64,000 bases of DNA from positions 17,815,543-17,879,542 of the forward strand of contig CM052355.1 of assembly GCA_028551475.1 (NCBI GenBank), given 5' to 3'. The notes under the pieces were generated by a model, which saw only the letters and a list, made by a program, of their open reading frames with translations, was not told the DNA's origin and did not search any database. Positions 24,138 through 38,100 of this stretch are shown in pieces. This DNA comes from Casuarina equisetifolia (lineage: Eukaryota > Streptophyta > Magnoliopsida > Fagales > Casuarinaceae). The number at the start of each line of letters is the position of its first letter. The stretch's first letter is position 1. A program made the position numbers and the translations under genes.

Positions 24138-26145
24138 TGTGCCCTGGAATTTACTTCTCTTGAAATTTTTGCTGATGTATTTCTAGTCACACCAGGCTGG
24201 AAAGCCGTTAATTTACTTAAGGCTGTTTAAGCTTGATTATCGTGCATATTGAATTCAACATTGCCAATCGAGGTTGAGATTGGCTAAAATTTTGGTAAAT
24301 ATGTAAGCTTATCTTTCAATTTCTCTTGTTACTTTGCTCGCTAAAATCAAATTATAGTTTCTCATCCCCCCTACTTGTTGCGTCCTTAAGATTTTCATGT
24401 TGAGTTTGATTTCTAGTTCGGATGATCCTAATTTCAGGCTTGGCAAGGGGTGTTAAGTGGCCATCTAACAGAATAATAACAAAGAAAGATATTTGTTTCT
24501 TTACTAACAATTGATTTTCGGGTAGTAGTACCACTTGAAGGGTTTTAAGACATCGTGTTAAAGTAAGTTGCGTTTGTAGGTTGGAGGGGAATTGTTGTAC
24601 TTGTCATGGGGGGTGACGTGATTAACCACCTCTAACTGTAGGTGATGTTGTCGTGAATAGGATAAGTTACCTATTGCGTGTGGGATCATCTTTCTATAGG
24701 ACGTTTTTTACCTCCTTGCTTACAGAAACTATTCGAACGTTTTAAGCAACATATCCACTGTTGTAATCTTCGTGGTCTGCGCTTCTCTTGTTACTATGGA
24801 CTCGTGCAAAGGGTCGTCGGGAAGGGGACGCTGGTGTCACCCAAGCCAAGGTTTGGTTTTTCATTTTACTGCCTATGATCGGACCGATTTGAAACCGTAG
24901 TATTACACTCCATAAAAAGAAGCAACAGGACTGGACCCTTGCATGTGAGTTCCTTCTGCTAAAAACAACGCAACTGTGGGAGTTTTACCAAGTACCTTTT
25001 CTTTCTATTAAATTTTTGCACCCCCTCTTTTTTTTTTCTTTTCATTTTGGCATGTGATTAAGAGTTAAAGACGATATAGCAGGCATTTACGCCCAGAGTA
25101 AAGGATAACTGTAGAAATTCCGAACCCGAACGCAAGAAGCCCATTCATATGTGCATCTTTGCCCACAAGCCCAAACAGAGGGAAAGGAAAAGATCGGTGT
25201 ATCTGGACGCTCTCGTTTACAAAAAGGGGAATTTAACAAAAACCCGGTTCAGCTTCAAACAGAGAACGCATTCTAGATTTTCAAATCCAGTAGTTGGCGC
25301 TGCGTAAAGAGCATTCTGACGCCTTCACTTTCGCTGTTCTTTCACTGCTTAAACGAGTACGCTCCAGACCACCTCCACTTTTTAGCATTGTTTGCTGCAG
25401 ATGGCAGGTTAGTTAGTATAACAGCACTTAGATGAATCTTGCTCATCGGTGTTCACGGCTTCCTCTCCTTGTGAGTGCCAATCATGAACCATATGACGCT
25501 GTGACGTGCGTCATGTTGTGAGATGCAGTACTGTTTTCTTTCTATGTCCTTTTCTTTCATTTCCTTGTGAATCCTTAAACGCGTTACAGATTCGCGATGC
25601 ATTCCCTGAGTATCTTGTTGTTGTTCTGGTTTCGTATGGATTGATGCTTTACTCTTGTTAGCGTAATGTCCAAATTTATTTGATCACTTGGTCTTCTCAA
25701 CTTTTTTGCTTGACTCGTAACCTTGACATCAACAAAGGAGTGCTTTCTTTCCTTTCGAGCCATTCCTTTGGTCGGTTCTTGTTCCTCTTGGTTGTTTATT
25801 GAGAATCTGTGGTTACCTCTCAGGATAAGATGTCGATTTCCATCAGATCTTAACTTTGATGTACTAAATCTTTTACAATTGTGGCTTATGATTCAAGACC
25901 TGTTTATGGATTTTTGTCTGGGCAGAATATATTTTACAATCTGGACATTAAGTATATACCATTATTTGATTGTTCGATTGACTCTGTACAAGTAATGAAT
26001 CCGAACTTATTCACGCTGCACAAATACACACCACACTCAAACCTCTGCATCGTTATCAAAACATCAAACTAAAAACAAGCCATTGTACATGAACTGTTTC
26101 TCCGTTCGGCTTATTGCAGCCATTGGAATCATCTGCATTCTTGTT
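24138..26145. other. Intergenic region between PES and the giant acidic gene (convergent)
   Basis: This holds the 3' UTRs of two converging genes. No coding gene is supported. On the plus strand near 25270-25410 there is leader-like sequence ending in ATGGCAG followed by GTTAGT, which resembles a tiny first exon and donor. No downstream exon with protein similarity follows before the antisense coding exons begin, so I do not call a gene. Confidence 0.5.
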
Positions 26146-29100
26146 TCATTTGGGTGATGATGTCTTTGGTTGGGAAGACTTACCAGTAATGGCCTTCTTC
26201 ACCCTGGAAATAGAGTGCTTGACCTTTGATCCAACACCAGACAGGATGTTATGAGACTTCTTGTGCGCAACCTTAACGTCAATATCTTTAGAGACTTCTA
26301 CCATAACTGGAGCGTCAGAGCCCAGGTCAGTCCTTTTGTGTTCATCTCCTTCCTCTTCATCTGTTTTTGCTTCACTAAATTGAGTGGTTTCTGCACCTTT
26401 ATCTTGGATGTCTGTTTGTTCTCTATCCTTGGTCAAGTCTTTGGTCGCTTGCCAATTTTCTTTCATGGATCTCTGCATGAGGTCAGATAGTGAGAACTTA
26501 GCTGACTCCACTGACGTAGACTCCTCAGTTATTGTTTCAACTGAATCACTCGTTTTCTTTTCTCCTTGACTTACAACTTCTCTTTCTTCTGCATCGATTT
26601 CTGTAGCTTTCCTTGGTCTTTTGTATTCTGCTTCAACTTTTTGGAAGGCTGCGTCAATTGGGTGCTGTGGTACTGGTGGAAAATCTTCATGGCCGAACGG
26701 AAGTATTGTCTGCCTCTTCTCACAGGGATCTGCATCTTCTGAAATCTCTGCTTTCGATGCTGCATAAGATGTCACCCCTAGCTGCTGAGTGTTCTGAGTG
26801 ATTTCATTGGCTTTTGAAGATCTAGTAGTCCCTCCTTCCGGTGATATCTCTACCTCCGCTTCCTGGATATAAGATAGATAAAAAAAGCTTCTCATTTGAT
26901 ATTTTCCATGTGACTAACTTCTTCGTTTGATGATTAGGCTCCACTCAGATCTTGAAATGATTAATGGAATGGTCAGGCCATTTATGAAAACTGAATAATG
27001 GCTTCTGTTGTCCACGTTCCAAGCATATTTTGTTATTTCCAAGGTCAAATGGTGGTTTAAGTTATTTCCTTGTGGTTGCTTACAAATCTCGAACTTTTTC
27101 AGAATATGGAAGTAATTTATTGGCTATAAGGCCCCTCATTTTTTCCTGGAGGAGAAAAGAATAAGAGAAACGGGGGCAAACTGATCTGGAGAGGACAAAC
27201 CCATGTTGTTCTCTTCTATAATTGCTTAATTATGGTCAGCATCTTCAAGGAGGAAAAAAAAGTTAAAAAGGTCTTGTCAAATATCATTTCCTTGGTACAT
27301 TTTATAAAACGGTCAGCAGCAGCTCTTGATGACCATTTTGTTTAGAGTAAAAACATGTCTAAGTCACTGTAGCTGTGTGTCATTTGTACTATTTTTTGTG
27401 GGGAAAAAAAAGTTAAAATGCTCTTGTCAAATATGATTTCCTTGGCACATTTTATAAAACAATCAGCAGCTGCTCTTGATGACCATTTTGTTTAGAGTAA
27501 AAACATGTCTAAGTCATTGTAGCTTTGTGTCATTTGTACTATTTTAGTGGAGATACCATATGGAAAGCTAAAGCCATGATATTGGAACCCATTTTGTTCT
27601 TTAACTTCTTAACATTCTATTTGAAGTTTATGATTTGGTATCAAGGAAGGAGAGAAGAGTTGTGATCTAACCTTTTCTCGTGGAGTTATGACTTCTGTTT
27701 TCCCTATTATGAGATTCGTTTTACCCTCCTGATTTTCAGGTTCCAGTTTAGTTGCTGGCTCCTCAACATTCTTTTCCTCTGCTTCAGCTGGATAGCTTTC
27801 AGAGGCGTTGTCATTCTCAGCAGTTCTATCTTTAGCTGCAATCTTCTCTTCAATTCTCTCGCTTGCACTGCTCTCCTCAACTATTTCTGACAACTGTATA
27901 AAAGGTCCAAGCTTCAGGTTTGAGTTTCAAAAGAAGCGGGAAAAGATTGTGGGGGTAAAAAAAAGGTTAACTGTATACCCTGAAATCTTCTTCCTGGTCC
28001 ACATTTGTTGTGCCTTTAAGCATCTTGTTTGTCTCATCTGTTGTCTTCGATTCAACTCCTTCATGGATGTCTACAACTTTTTCTTCGCCATGCAAAGCTG
28101 ATTTAGAGTCCTTGGAAACGATCTTTTCCTCCACGACCTGTTTTTTTCCCACACAGATAAAGTTTCAGAAAGTAAGAAGAAATTGAAGGGAGAATAAAAG
28201 CAAAAGGGGAAAAAAGCCCTATAGCTATATAATAGAAACTATGATATGATTCTCTGACCCCCTCAATAGGAACATCATTCTTTGATGTTTGATATGCTTC
28301 AACCGTTTCCTTGCTTTGACTCTCTTCAGTGCTCGGACCAGCTATTTCTGCATGAAGATGCTTTTCACTGATATCTTCTGAGATGGTGAGTACTTCATGA
28401 CTCTGGCCTTGTGGCTCGTGATCAGATGCCTTTTCATTTATCTCAAAGTTGAGATTGGAAGCTTCCTCATTTGCTCTTGTTAGTTCCGTGGTTACCTCAC
28501 TTCCTGATGAAGAATCTTTATCTTTGATCTCTTCTCTTTCTCGAGGATCTAGATTTAAGGCTTGAACCACGGTGTTGCTTTCTTCCTTTTGTACTTGATC
28601 CAAGTCGTCCCTCTTTATGGCCTTAGCAGTTTCACACCCATCTTTTGGGACCTCGAGCTCCCTGACCTCTTTCTTTTTCAAGCATGTCCCTTCTATTGCC
28701 CTGTCAGCAGAAGAATCGTCAATATTCTCAGAACCTTGTGCTTCAATTTCCTTCATGTTCTGTTTTTGCATTCTCTCTTCTGTGGTCATTGTTCCTTGCT
28801 CCTGTTCCCTGGAAGGAATGGATGACGAGAGAATTTGAAGTTGCTCAGTTGACATCCCTGCTTGGAGTGTCTGATCAGCAATTGCTCTGCCTTCGACAAC
28901 TACTTCAACTCCTGTAGCTTCAGGTTTACACAATGATTCTGAAGTTTCTTTGATTTCTTCAACATCAGTTGCATCCAGCTTCTCCGCTTTTAAGCTTTGC
29001 CCAGTTTCATCAGTTTCTCTGACACTCTGGTGTGTGGACTCAGAAACTGCATCAGAAGTGGTTTTGGTTTCCTCAGCTTCATAAGCATCTGGAATCTCCA

Positions 29101-32100
29101 GAGTTTCTTTCTCTGTGTTTCCATCAATTGTGTTTTGAAGTTGAGATGGCAAAATGGAGGGAGTTTTTTCAGACGTCATGCTAAGAACTTCTTCCGCAAG
29201 TGGACTGGAGTCAACTACAGTTGTTTCTAGACTTCTCTCATGTGAGATAGTATCCTTTGTTGACATGTCATGCAGCTGAGCTTCCCATGAGCTTGATTCT
29301 GTAGTTACTAGTTCCTCAGTTGCATTTTCAGTTTTGTCAAAACCATTATCCACTTCCACTCTTATTTCTTCTTTAGTATCTTTGAACAATTCTTCAGCTA
29401 CTATGGTTGAGTCATCCACAAGCTTCATTGTACATCCATCATGTACCTTTTCTTCTGAGCTGATGAGTACTTCGTGACTGTGAACATCCAACAAATGGTC
29501 AAAAGGTTTTTCACTAATCTCAAAGCTAGGATTCAGGGGTTCCTCAATTGGTGTTGTTAGTACTGCAGTTTTCTTAATTTCTGACGAAGCAGTGCTGCAT
29601 TTTGTCTCTTCATTTTCCTCAGTCTCTACTTTTTCAGCAACATCTGGCATGCAACATTCCTCCTTAGATACTGAATTTGAACTGTCCATCTGTATATTCT
29701 TTGGGATCTCAATCCCCAATTGGGAGACTTCAAGTTCCCAGGGCTCCTCTTCTTCCAAGCATGTCTCTTCTGTTGCCTTTGTTGCTGAAGAATTGTTGAT
29801 ATTCTTTTCATTTACCATCTCTACTTCCTTTGTGCTTTCTCCTTCTGCCTTCTGGAATGCTGTTGTAGTTTCATGCTCCCGTTCTCTGGGAAGCGACATT
29901 GAATCAGTTTTCTCAACATATTTTTGATCCATGTTTGAGAGTTGAGACACCAAGCTAGAAGAAGTTTTCTCCGGTTTGCTGCCAATTTCTTCAGCTTGCA
30001 AACGAGGACCAGTTTCAATTTTTTCTGAAGTCTCAGTTGAGCCAGTACCCTTCGCAGGTTTGTCATCCATCTGGACTTCCTCCAAGATTGACTCTGCCGC
30101 TACTGCAATTCTTTTGCCATTCTTCTCATGAAAATCACGCACTTCCACTTTGATCTCCTCTTTAATCCTTTCTTCTGAATCTTCAGCTTCCGTCACAGGG
30201 ACATCTGTATGCTTAAGACTACCTTCATCTTGTGTTTTTTCTTCTTCTGGTGCTTTTGTTCCGGGTGCCCCAGCTTCTCTTGTTGGAACTTCTTTTGCAC
30301 CTCCATTGAGTGTCTGGTCACTGGAATCCGTTGGCTTAAGATACTCAGTGAATTTTGAGCGAGAATCTTTCACCTGTTTTTCAAATAATATAAACTTAAT
30401 GTACAATGGAAGAAGAAGAAGCAGGGTGTAAGATGCTTATAACATGTAGTCTCTCTAATAATTTAATTCACCTTCTCAAGTATTTCATCTCCAGCATACA
30501 CTGTTTGTATTTCCTTAAAGTCACTCTGTCCATGCTCATCCTTTTCTTTGCTGCTTCCACTCCCATCAACTTTCTCAACTCCCTCATGCACCTGTTCAAT
30601 AGTTTTAATATAAAAATATATGATTTTGGGAAATCACTTGTGGAAAAGAAAAGTATGGACATGTATGAGTTGATCTCCTGACCTCTTCACTAGTGGTGAC
30701 ACTGGTACTGGTCACTTTTGGATACCGTGATACATCAGTCTGATCTTCAGCCTCCAACTGGACCTGCATTGCTGTTTTTCTTTCTGTATCATGTTGCAGT
30801 TCTCTTGTAGTTTGTTGTTCATCAGATTCAGAACTCAAGTTCTGAACATCATTGCTGTTCTCTTCCGTTTTGCTAGTTTGAGGAAACGTTTCATCACTTT
30901 GATCTTTGGTGACTGAATTGGATACTGCATCAAGCTTTTGGCCGAGATCAGCTGATGCAAGGTTCTGTTCTTGATCATTTGAGTTTTCCCTGTTATCAGG
31001 GCTGTTGACTTTCTCGTAGTTTTCTGGTTCAGTTTCTTTCAAACCTTCTTCACTTACAAATGTTAGAGATGCAGAGTTGGGGTCATTAACAACGTGTACT
31101 TCTTGCCTCAAGGTTTCTTCTTTAATCTCTTCCTCAGACGGCTCTGAGACATTTGCTGTAGTCAGAGCACTGAAGTCCCGATTTGGCTCTACATAGTCCT
31201 TTAAGGTCCTTGATTTCGTTTCTTCTGTCAAATCTATTCTCCCAAGTTTTTGTATGAACTTCAAATTTGTATCTGTGATCTGTTAAACAAATAAATTTTA
31301 ATTAACAATTTAATTAGACATCAGACAGATGATTTTGAGAAGCATGCGGATTTTATGTACAAAGCTAACCTCTTCTTTTGACTTCATTGAATCACTGTCA
31401 TTTTCCTTTAAGCTTTCTGTTACCTCTCCAATTGATGAAGAGAGGTCTTCATTAGTCGGGTTCTCTGGGTTCAGCTTGTTTGGATTCGCACTTGAAGCTG
31501 CTGTCTCTGATCCCTCAGGTTCCTATTGAAAAAAAGGAGGGGAAAAGCAGAGATTAAAGTTTTGATACACATCAAAGAACGCACAGACAAAGTCAAAGCT
31601 TAGATTTCTATCCAAGTCCAAACTGATCTACTTTTGAGTTTTCTTTATTGTCAGTATCTTTGACCTCGGTGTTTTCTGGTCCTGCTTCCTTCAAGCCTTC
31701 TTCACTCACAGATGTTATGGCTGCAGATTCAGAGTCATTAATTATTTTTTCTTGCCTCAAGTTCTCTTCTGTAATCTCTTCCTCTGATGCCTTGGGCACA
31801 TCCGCTGTAATCAAAGCATTGAAGTCCTTATTTGTGTTTACAGAGTCCAGTAAAATCCTTGATTCCGTTTCCTCTGTCAAATCTATCGTCGCAACTTCTT
31901 GTGTGCACTCCATATTTGTGTCTTTGACCTGTTAAACAAGTAAAAATACTGAATCACCAACTGAAATTGCACACAAAACAAAATATTTTAGGAACCATTT
32001 AGATTTGTGTACACGGCTAACCTCTTCTTTTATGTTAGTACCATCACTTTTGTCTTCTTTTAAGCTTTCTTTTGCTGTTACTTCTCCAATTGACGAAGAG

Positions 32101-35100
32101 AGGTCTTCAGTAGCTGGTTTCTCCGGGTTCAGCTTCTCTGGATTTGCACTTGAGGCTGCTGTTTCTAATCCCTCACATTCCTTTTAAAAATGTAAAAAGA
32201 GAGGGAAATAAGGTCTGGTAATCACTAAAGAATATACACATGAAGTCATTTTTGAAGCATAAAATTTGTATCCAAGTCCAACCTGATCTTCTTTGGAGAT
32301 TTCTTTATTATCAACACTTTCAACTTGCACTTTATTTTCTTGTCCAGCTTCTTTCAGGTCTGCTTCTTCACTGAAAAAAGTAGATGTCCTGTCAGAATTA
32401 CTAATTACTTTTTCTTCGTGCCTTAAGGTTTCTTCGTTAATCTCCTTTCCTGCAGCTTCCTTTTCTTTTTTATCATCCACAGTTTTTCTTTCTCTCTTTT
32501 CTGTTTCTGAAGTATCTTCAATGTTTTGAAAGATTTTTTCCTCTCTCACACTGGTCTTATTGTTTGTCTCTTCACTAGAAGATTCTGCCTCCATTCCTTC
32601 CTCTTTCTGGGCCTGTTCCAAATCTTCTTGGCCTTCCACTGTTACCTTTGTACTCTTTTCTGCAGGCTCAGCAAGCCTGTTATTGTCATCATTTCCTTCA
32701 GCCATTTCTATTGGACATATGATCTCATCTCTTTTTTCTATTTTTTCTTCCACTGGAATCAGGCTTCCATCTTCTCCATGCAGAACTTCATCTTCTTTCG
32801 CCGGTGGAGTACTAAGATTCTTTTCAGGGCTTTCAATTTCATGATCTGCCTCACATAAAATGCCTTCTTCTGCTGCATCTTCAGTGTCCTCTTCACCTTT
32901 TGCTGTTGCCTTTGCATTGTTTTCTTCCGTCCCATCTCGTCCAGCAGAATCTTCTTTGTGTTCAGCCACTACGGCAGGAGATGTGTCCTCACCTTTTCCT
33001 TGGGGGTCTACCTCAATTCCTTCCTGTTTCTGGGCCTGTTCCAAATCTTCTTGGTCTTCCACTGTTACCTTTGCAATCTTTTCTGCAGGCTCGGCAAGCC
33101 TGTTATTGTCATCATTTCCTTCAGCTATTTCTAATGGATTTATGATCTCATCTCTTCTTTTTATAATTTTTTCCACTGGAATCAGGCTTCCATCTTCTCC
33201 ATGCAGACCTTCAACTTCTTTCGCCAGTGGAGTACTAAGATTCTTTTCAGGGCTTTCAATTTCATGATCTTCCTCACATGCAATGCTTTCTCCTGCTGCA
33301 TCGTCAGTATCTTCTTCACCTTTTGCTGTTGCCTTCGCATTGTTTTCTTCCGTCCCATCTCGTCCAGCAGAATCTTCTTTGTGTTCCGCCACTACGGCAG
33401 GAGATGTGTCCTCACCTTTTCCTTGGGGGTCTGCCTCCATTCCTTCCTCTTTCCGGGCCTGTTCCAAATCTTCTTGTTCTTCCACTGTTACCTTTGCACT
33501 CTTTTCTGCAGGCTCGTCAAGCCTGTTATTGTCATCATTTCCTTCAGCCATTTCTAATGGACTTATGATCTCATCTCTTCTTTTCTATTTTTCTTCCACT
33601 GGAATCAGGCTTCCATCTTCTCCATAAAGACCTTCGTCTTCTTTCGCCGGTGGGGTACTAAGATTCTTTTCAGGGCTTTCAATTTCATGATCTGCGTCAC
33701 ATGCAATGCCTTCTCCTGCAGCATCTCCAGTATCTTCTTCACCTTTTGCTGTTGCCTTCGCATTGTTTTCTTCCGTCCCATCTCGTCCAGCAGAATCTTC
33801 TTTGTGTTCAGCCACAACGGCAGGAGATGTGTCCTCACCTTTTCCTCGGGGGTCTCCCTCCATTCCTTCCTCTTTCCGGGCTTGTTCCGAATCTTCTTGT
33901 TCTTCCACTGTTACCTTTGCACTCTTTTCTGCAGGCTCGGCAAGCCTGTTATTGTCATCATTTCCTTCAGCTATTTCTAATGGACCTATGAGCTCATCTC
34001 TTCTTTCTTTTTTTTCTTCCCCTGGAATCAGGCTTCCATCTTCTCCATGCAGACCTTCAACTTCTTTCGCCAGTGGAGTACTAAGATTCTTTTCAGTGCT
34101 TTCAATTTCATGATCTGCCTCACATGCAATGCTTTCTCCTGCTGCATCTTCAGTATCTTCTTCACCTTTTGCTGTTGCCTTCGCATTGTTTTCTTCCGTC
34201 CCATCTCGTCCAGCAGAATCTTCTTTGTGTTCCGCCACTACGGCAGGAGATGTGTCCTCACCTTTTCCTTGGGGGTCTGCCTCCATTCCTTCCTCTTTCC
34301 GGGCCTGTTCCAAATCTTCTTGTTCTTCCACTGTTACCTTTGCACTCTTTTCTGCAGGCTCGGCAAGCCTGTTATTGTCATCATTTCCTTCAGCCATTTC
34401 TAATGGACCTATGATCTCATCTCTTTTCTCTATTTTTTCTTCCACTGGAATCAGGCTTCCATCTTCTCCATGCAGACCTTCAACTTCTTTCGCCAGTGGA
34501 GTACTAAGATTCTTTTCAGGGCTTTCAATTTCATGATCTTCCTCACATGCAATGCTTTCTCCTGCTGCATCGTCAGTATCTTCTTCACCTTCTGCTGTTG
34601 CCTTTGCATTGTTTTCTTCCGTCCCATCTCGTCCAGCAGAATCTTCTTTGTGTTCAGCCACTACGGCAGGAGATGTGTCCTCACCTTTTCCTTGGGGGTC
34701 TGCCTCCATTCCTTCCTCTTTCCGCGCCTGTTCCAAATCTTCTTGTTCTTCCACTGTTACCTTTGCACTCTTTTCTGCAGGCTCGGCAAGCCTGTTATTG
34801 TCATCATTTCCTTCAGCCATTTCTAATGGACCTATGAGCTCATCTCTTCTTTCTATTTTTTCTTCCACTGGAATCAAGCTTCCACCTTCTCCATGCACAC
34901 CTTCGTCTTCTTTCGCTAGTGGAGTACTAAGACTCTTTTCAGGGCTTTCAATTTCATGATCTGCCTCACATGCAATGCTTTCTCCTGCTGCATCTTCAGT
35001 ATCTTCTTCACCTTTTGCTGTTGCCTTCGCATTGTTTTCTTCCGTCCCATCTCGTCCAGCAGAATCTTCTTTGTGTTCCGCCACTACGGCAGGAGATGTG

Positions 35101-38100
35101 TCCTCACCTTTTCCTTGGGGGTCTGCCTCCATTCCTTCCTCTTTCCGGGCCTGTTCCAAATCTTCTTGTTCTTCCACTGTTACCTTTGCACTCTTTTCTG
35201 CACGCTCGGCAAGCCTGTTATTGTCATCATTTCCTTCAGCCATTTCTAATGGACCTATGATCTCATCTCTTTTCTCTATTTTTTCTTCCACTGGAATAAA
35301 GCTTCCACCTTCTCCATGCACACCTTCGTCTTCTTTCGCCAGTGGGGTACTAAGATTCTTTTCAGGGCTTTCAATTTCATGATCTGCCTCACATGCAATG
35401 CTTTCTCCTGCTGCATCTTCAGTATCTTCTTCACCTTTTGCTGTTGCCTTCGCATTGTTTTCTTCCGTCCCATCTCGTCCACCAGAATCTTCTTTGTGTT
35501 CCGCCACTACGGCAGGAGATGTGTCCTCACCTTTTCCTGGGGGGTCTGCCTCCATTCCTTCCTCTTTCCGGGCCTGTTCCAAATCTTCTTGGTTTTCCAC
35601 TGTTACCTTTGCAATCTTTTCTGCAGGCTCGGCAAGCCTGTTATTGTCATCATTTCCTTCAGCCATTTCTAATGGACCTATGAGCTCATCTCTTCTTTCT
35701 ATTTTTTCTTCCACTGGAATCAAGCTTCCACCTTCTCCATGCACACCTTCGTCTTCTTTCGCCAGTGGAGTACTAAGATTCTTTTCAGGGCTTTCAATTT
35801 CATGATCTGCCTCACATGCAATGCTTTCTTCTGCTGTATCTTCAGTATCTTCTTCACCTTTTGCTGTTGCCTTTGCATTGTTTTCTTCCGTCCCATCTCG
35901 TCCAGCAGTATCTTCTTTGTGTTCAGCCACTACGGCAGGAGATGTATCCTCACCTTTTCCTTGGGGGTCTGCCTCCATTCCTTCCTCTTTCCGGGCCTGT
36001 TCCAAATCTTCTTGTTCTTCCACTGTTACCTTTTCACTCTTTTCTGCAGGCTCGGCAAGCCTGTTATTGTCATCTTTTCCTTCAGCTATTTCTAATGGAC
36101 TTATGATCTCATCTCTTCTTTCTAGTTTTTCTTCCATTGGAATCAGGCTTCCATCTTCTTCATGCAGACCTTCAACTTCTTTCGCCAGTGGAGTACCAAG
36201 ATTCCTTTCAGGGCTTTCAATTTCATGATCTGCCTCACATGCAATGCTTTCTCCTGCTGCATCGTCAGTATCTTCTTCTCCTTCTGCTGTTGCCTTTGCA
36301 TTGTTTTCTTCCGTCCCATCTCGTCCAGCAGAATCTTCTTTGTGTTCAGCCACTACTGCAGGAGATGTGTCCTCACCTTTTCCTTGGGGGTCTGCCTTCA
36401 TTCCTTCCTCTTTCCGCGCCTGTTCCAAATCTTGTTGTTCTTCCACTGTTACCTTTGCAATCTTTTCTGCAGGCTCGGCAAGCCTGTTATTGTCATCATT
36501 TCCTTCAGCCATTTCTAATGGACCTATGATCTCATCTCTTTTTTCTATTTTTTCTTCCACTGGAATCAAGCTTCCACCTTCTCCATGCACACCTTCGTCT
36601 TCTTTCGCCAGTGGAGTACTAAGATTCTTTTCAGGGCTTTCAATTTCATGATCTGCCTCACATGCAATGCCTTCTCCTGCAGCATCTTCAGTATCTTCTT
36701 CACCTTTTGCTGTTGCCTTCGCATAGTTTTCTTCCGTCCCATCTCGTCCAGCAGAATCTTCTTTGTGTTCCGCCACTACGGCAGGAGATGTGTCCTCACC
36801 TTTTCCTCGGGGGTCTGCCTCCATTCCTTCCTCTTTCTGGGCCTGTTCCAAATCTTCTTGTTCTTCCACTGTTACCTTTTCACTCTTTTCTGCAGGCTCG
36901 GCAAGCCTCTTGTTGTCATCATTTCCTTCAGCTATTTCTAATGGACTTATGATCTCATCTCTTCTTTCTATTTTTTCTTCCACTGGAATCAGGCTTCCAT
37001 CTTCTCCATGCAGACCTTCATCTTCTTTCACCAGTAGAGTATTAGGATTCTTTTCAGGGCTTTCAATTAAAGGTTCTGCCTCACATGCAATGCTTTCTCC
37101 TGCAGCATCTTCAGTATCTTCTTCACCTTTTGCTGTTGCCTTTGCATTGTTTTCTTCCGTCCCATCTCGTCCAGCAGAATCTTCTTTGTGTTCAGCCACT
37201 ACGGCAGGAGATATGTCCTCACCTTTTCCTTGGGGGTTTGCCTCCATTCCTTCCTCTTTCCGGGCCTGTTCCAAATCTTCTTGGCCCTCCACTGTGACCT
37301 TTGCATTCTTTTCTGCAGGCTCGGCAAGCCTGTTCTTGTCATCATCTCCTTCAGCTATTTCTATTTGACATATGATCTCATCTCTTTTTTCTATTTTTTC
37401 TTCCACTGGAATCAGCCTTCCATCTTCTCCATGCTGGCCTTCGTCTTCTTTTGCCGGTTGAGTACTAAGATTCTTTTCAGGGCTTTCAATTTCATGATCT
37501 ACCTTACATGCAATGCCTTCTCCTGCAGCATCTTCAGTATCTTCTTCACCTTTTGCTGTTGCCTTTGCATTGTTTTCTTCCGTCCCATCTCGTCCAGCTG
37601 AATCTTCTTTGTGTTCAGCCACTATGGCAGGAGACGTGGCCTCACCTTTTCCTTGGGGGTCTGCCTCAATTCCTTCCTCTTTCTGGGCCTGTTCGAAATT
37701 TTCATGGCCTTCCACTGTTACCTTTGCACCCTTTTCTGCAGGCTCGGCAAGCCTTTTATTGTCATCATTTCCTTCAGCTATTTCTAATGGATTCATGATC
37801 TCATCTCTTTTTTCTATTTTTTCTTCCACTGGAGTCAAGCTTCCATCTTCTGCATGCAGACCTTGATCTTCTTTCGCCAGTGGAGTACTAAGATTCTTTT
37901 CAGGGCTTTCAATTTCATGATCTGCCTCACATGCAATGCCTTCTCCTCCTGCATCTCCAGTATCTTCTTCACCTTTTTCTGTTGCCTTTGCATTGTTTTC
38001 TTCAAGCCCATCACGTCCGGCCGAATCTTCTTTGTGGTCAGCTACTTCGACAGGAGATGTGTCCTCACCTTTTCCTTGGGTGTCTGCCTCCATTCCTTCC

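Noticed and set aside
25270-25410. Possible first exon (ATGGCAG then GTTAGT) of a plus-strand gene
   Set aside because: No downstream exon with recognisable coding content was found before the antisense coding exons of the giant gene.
31624-31632. Alternative donor for exon 6 at GATCA then GTTTGG, by analogy with the exon 4 end
   Set aside because: It would shift the frame and hit a stop early in exon 7. The donor AAA then GTAGAT at 31632 keeps phase 0.
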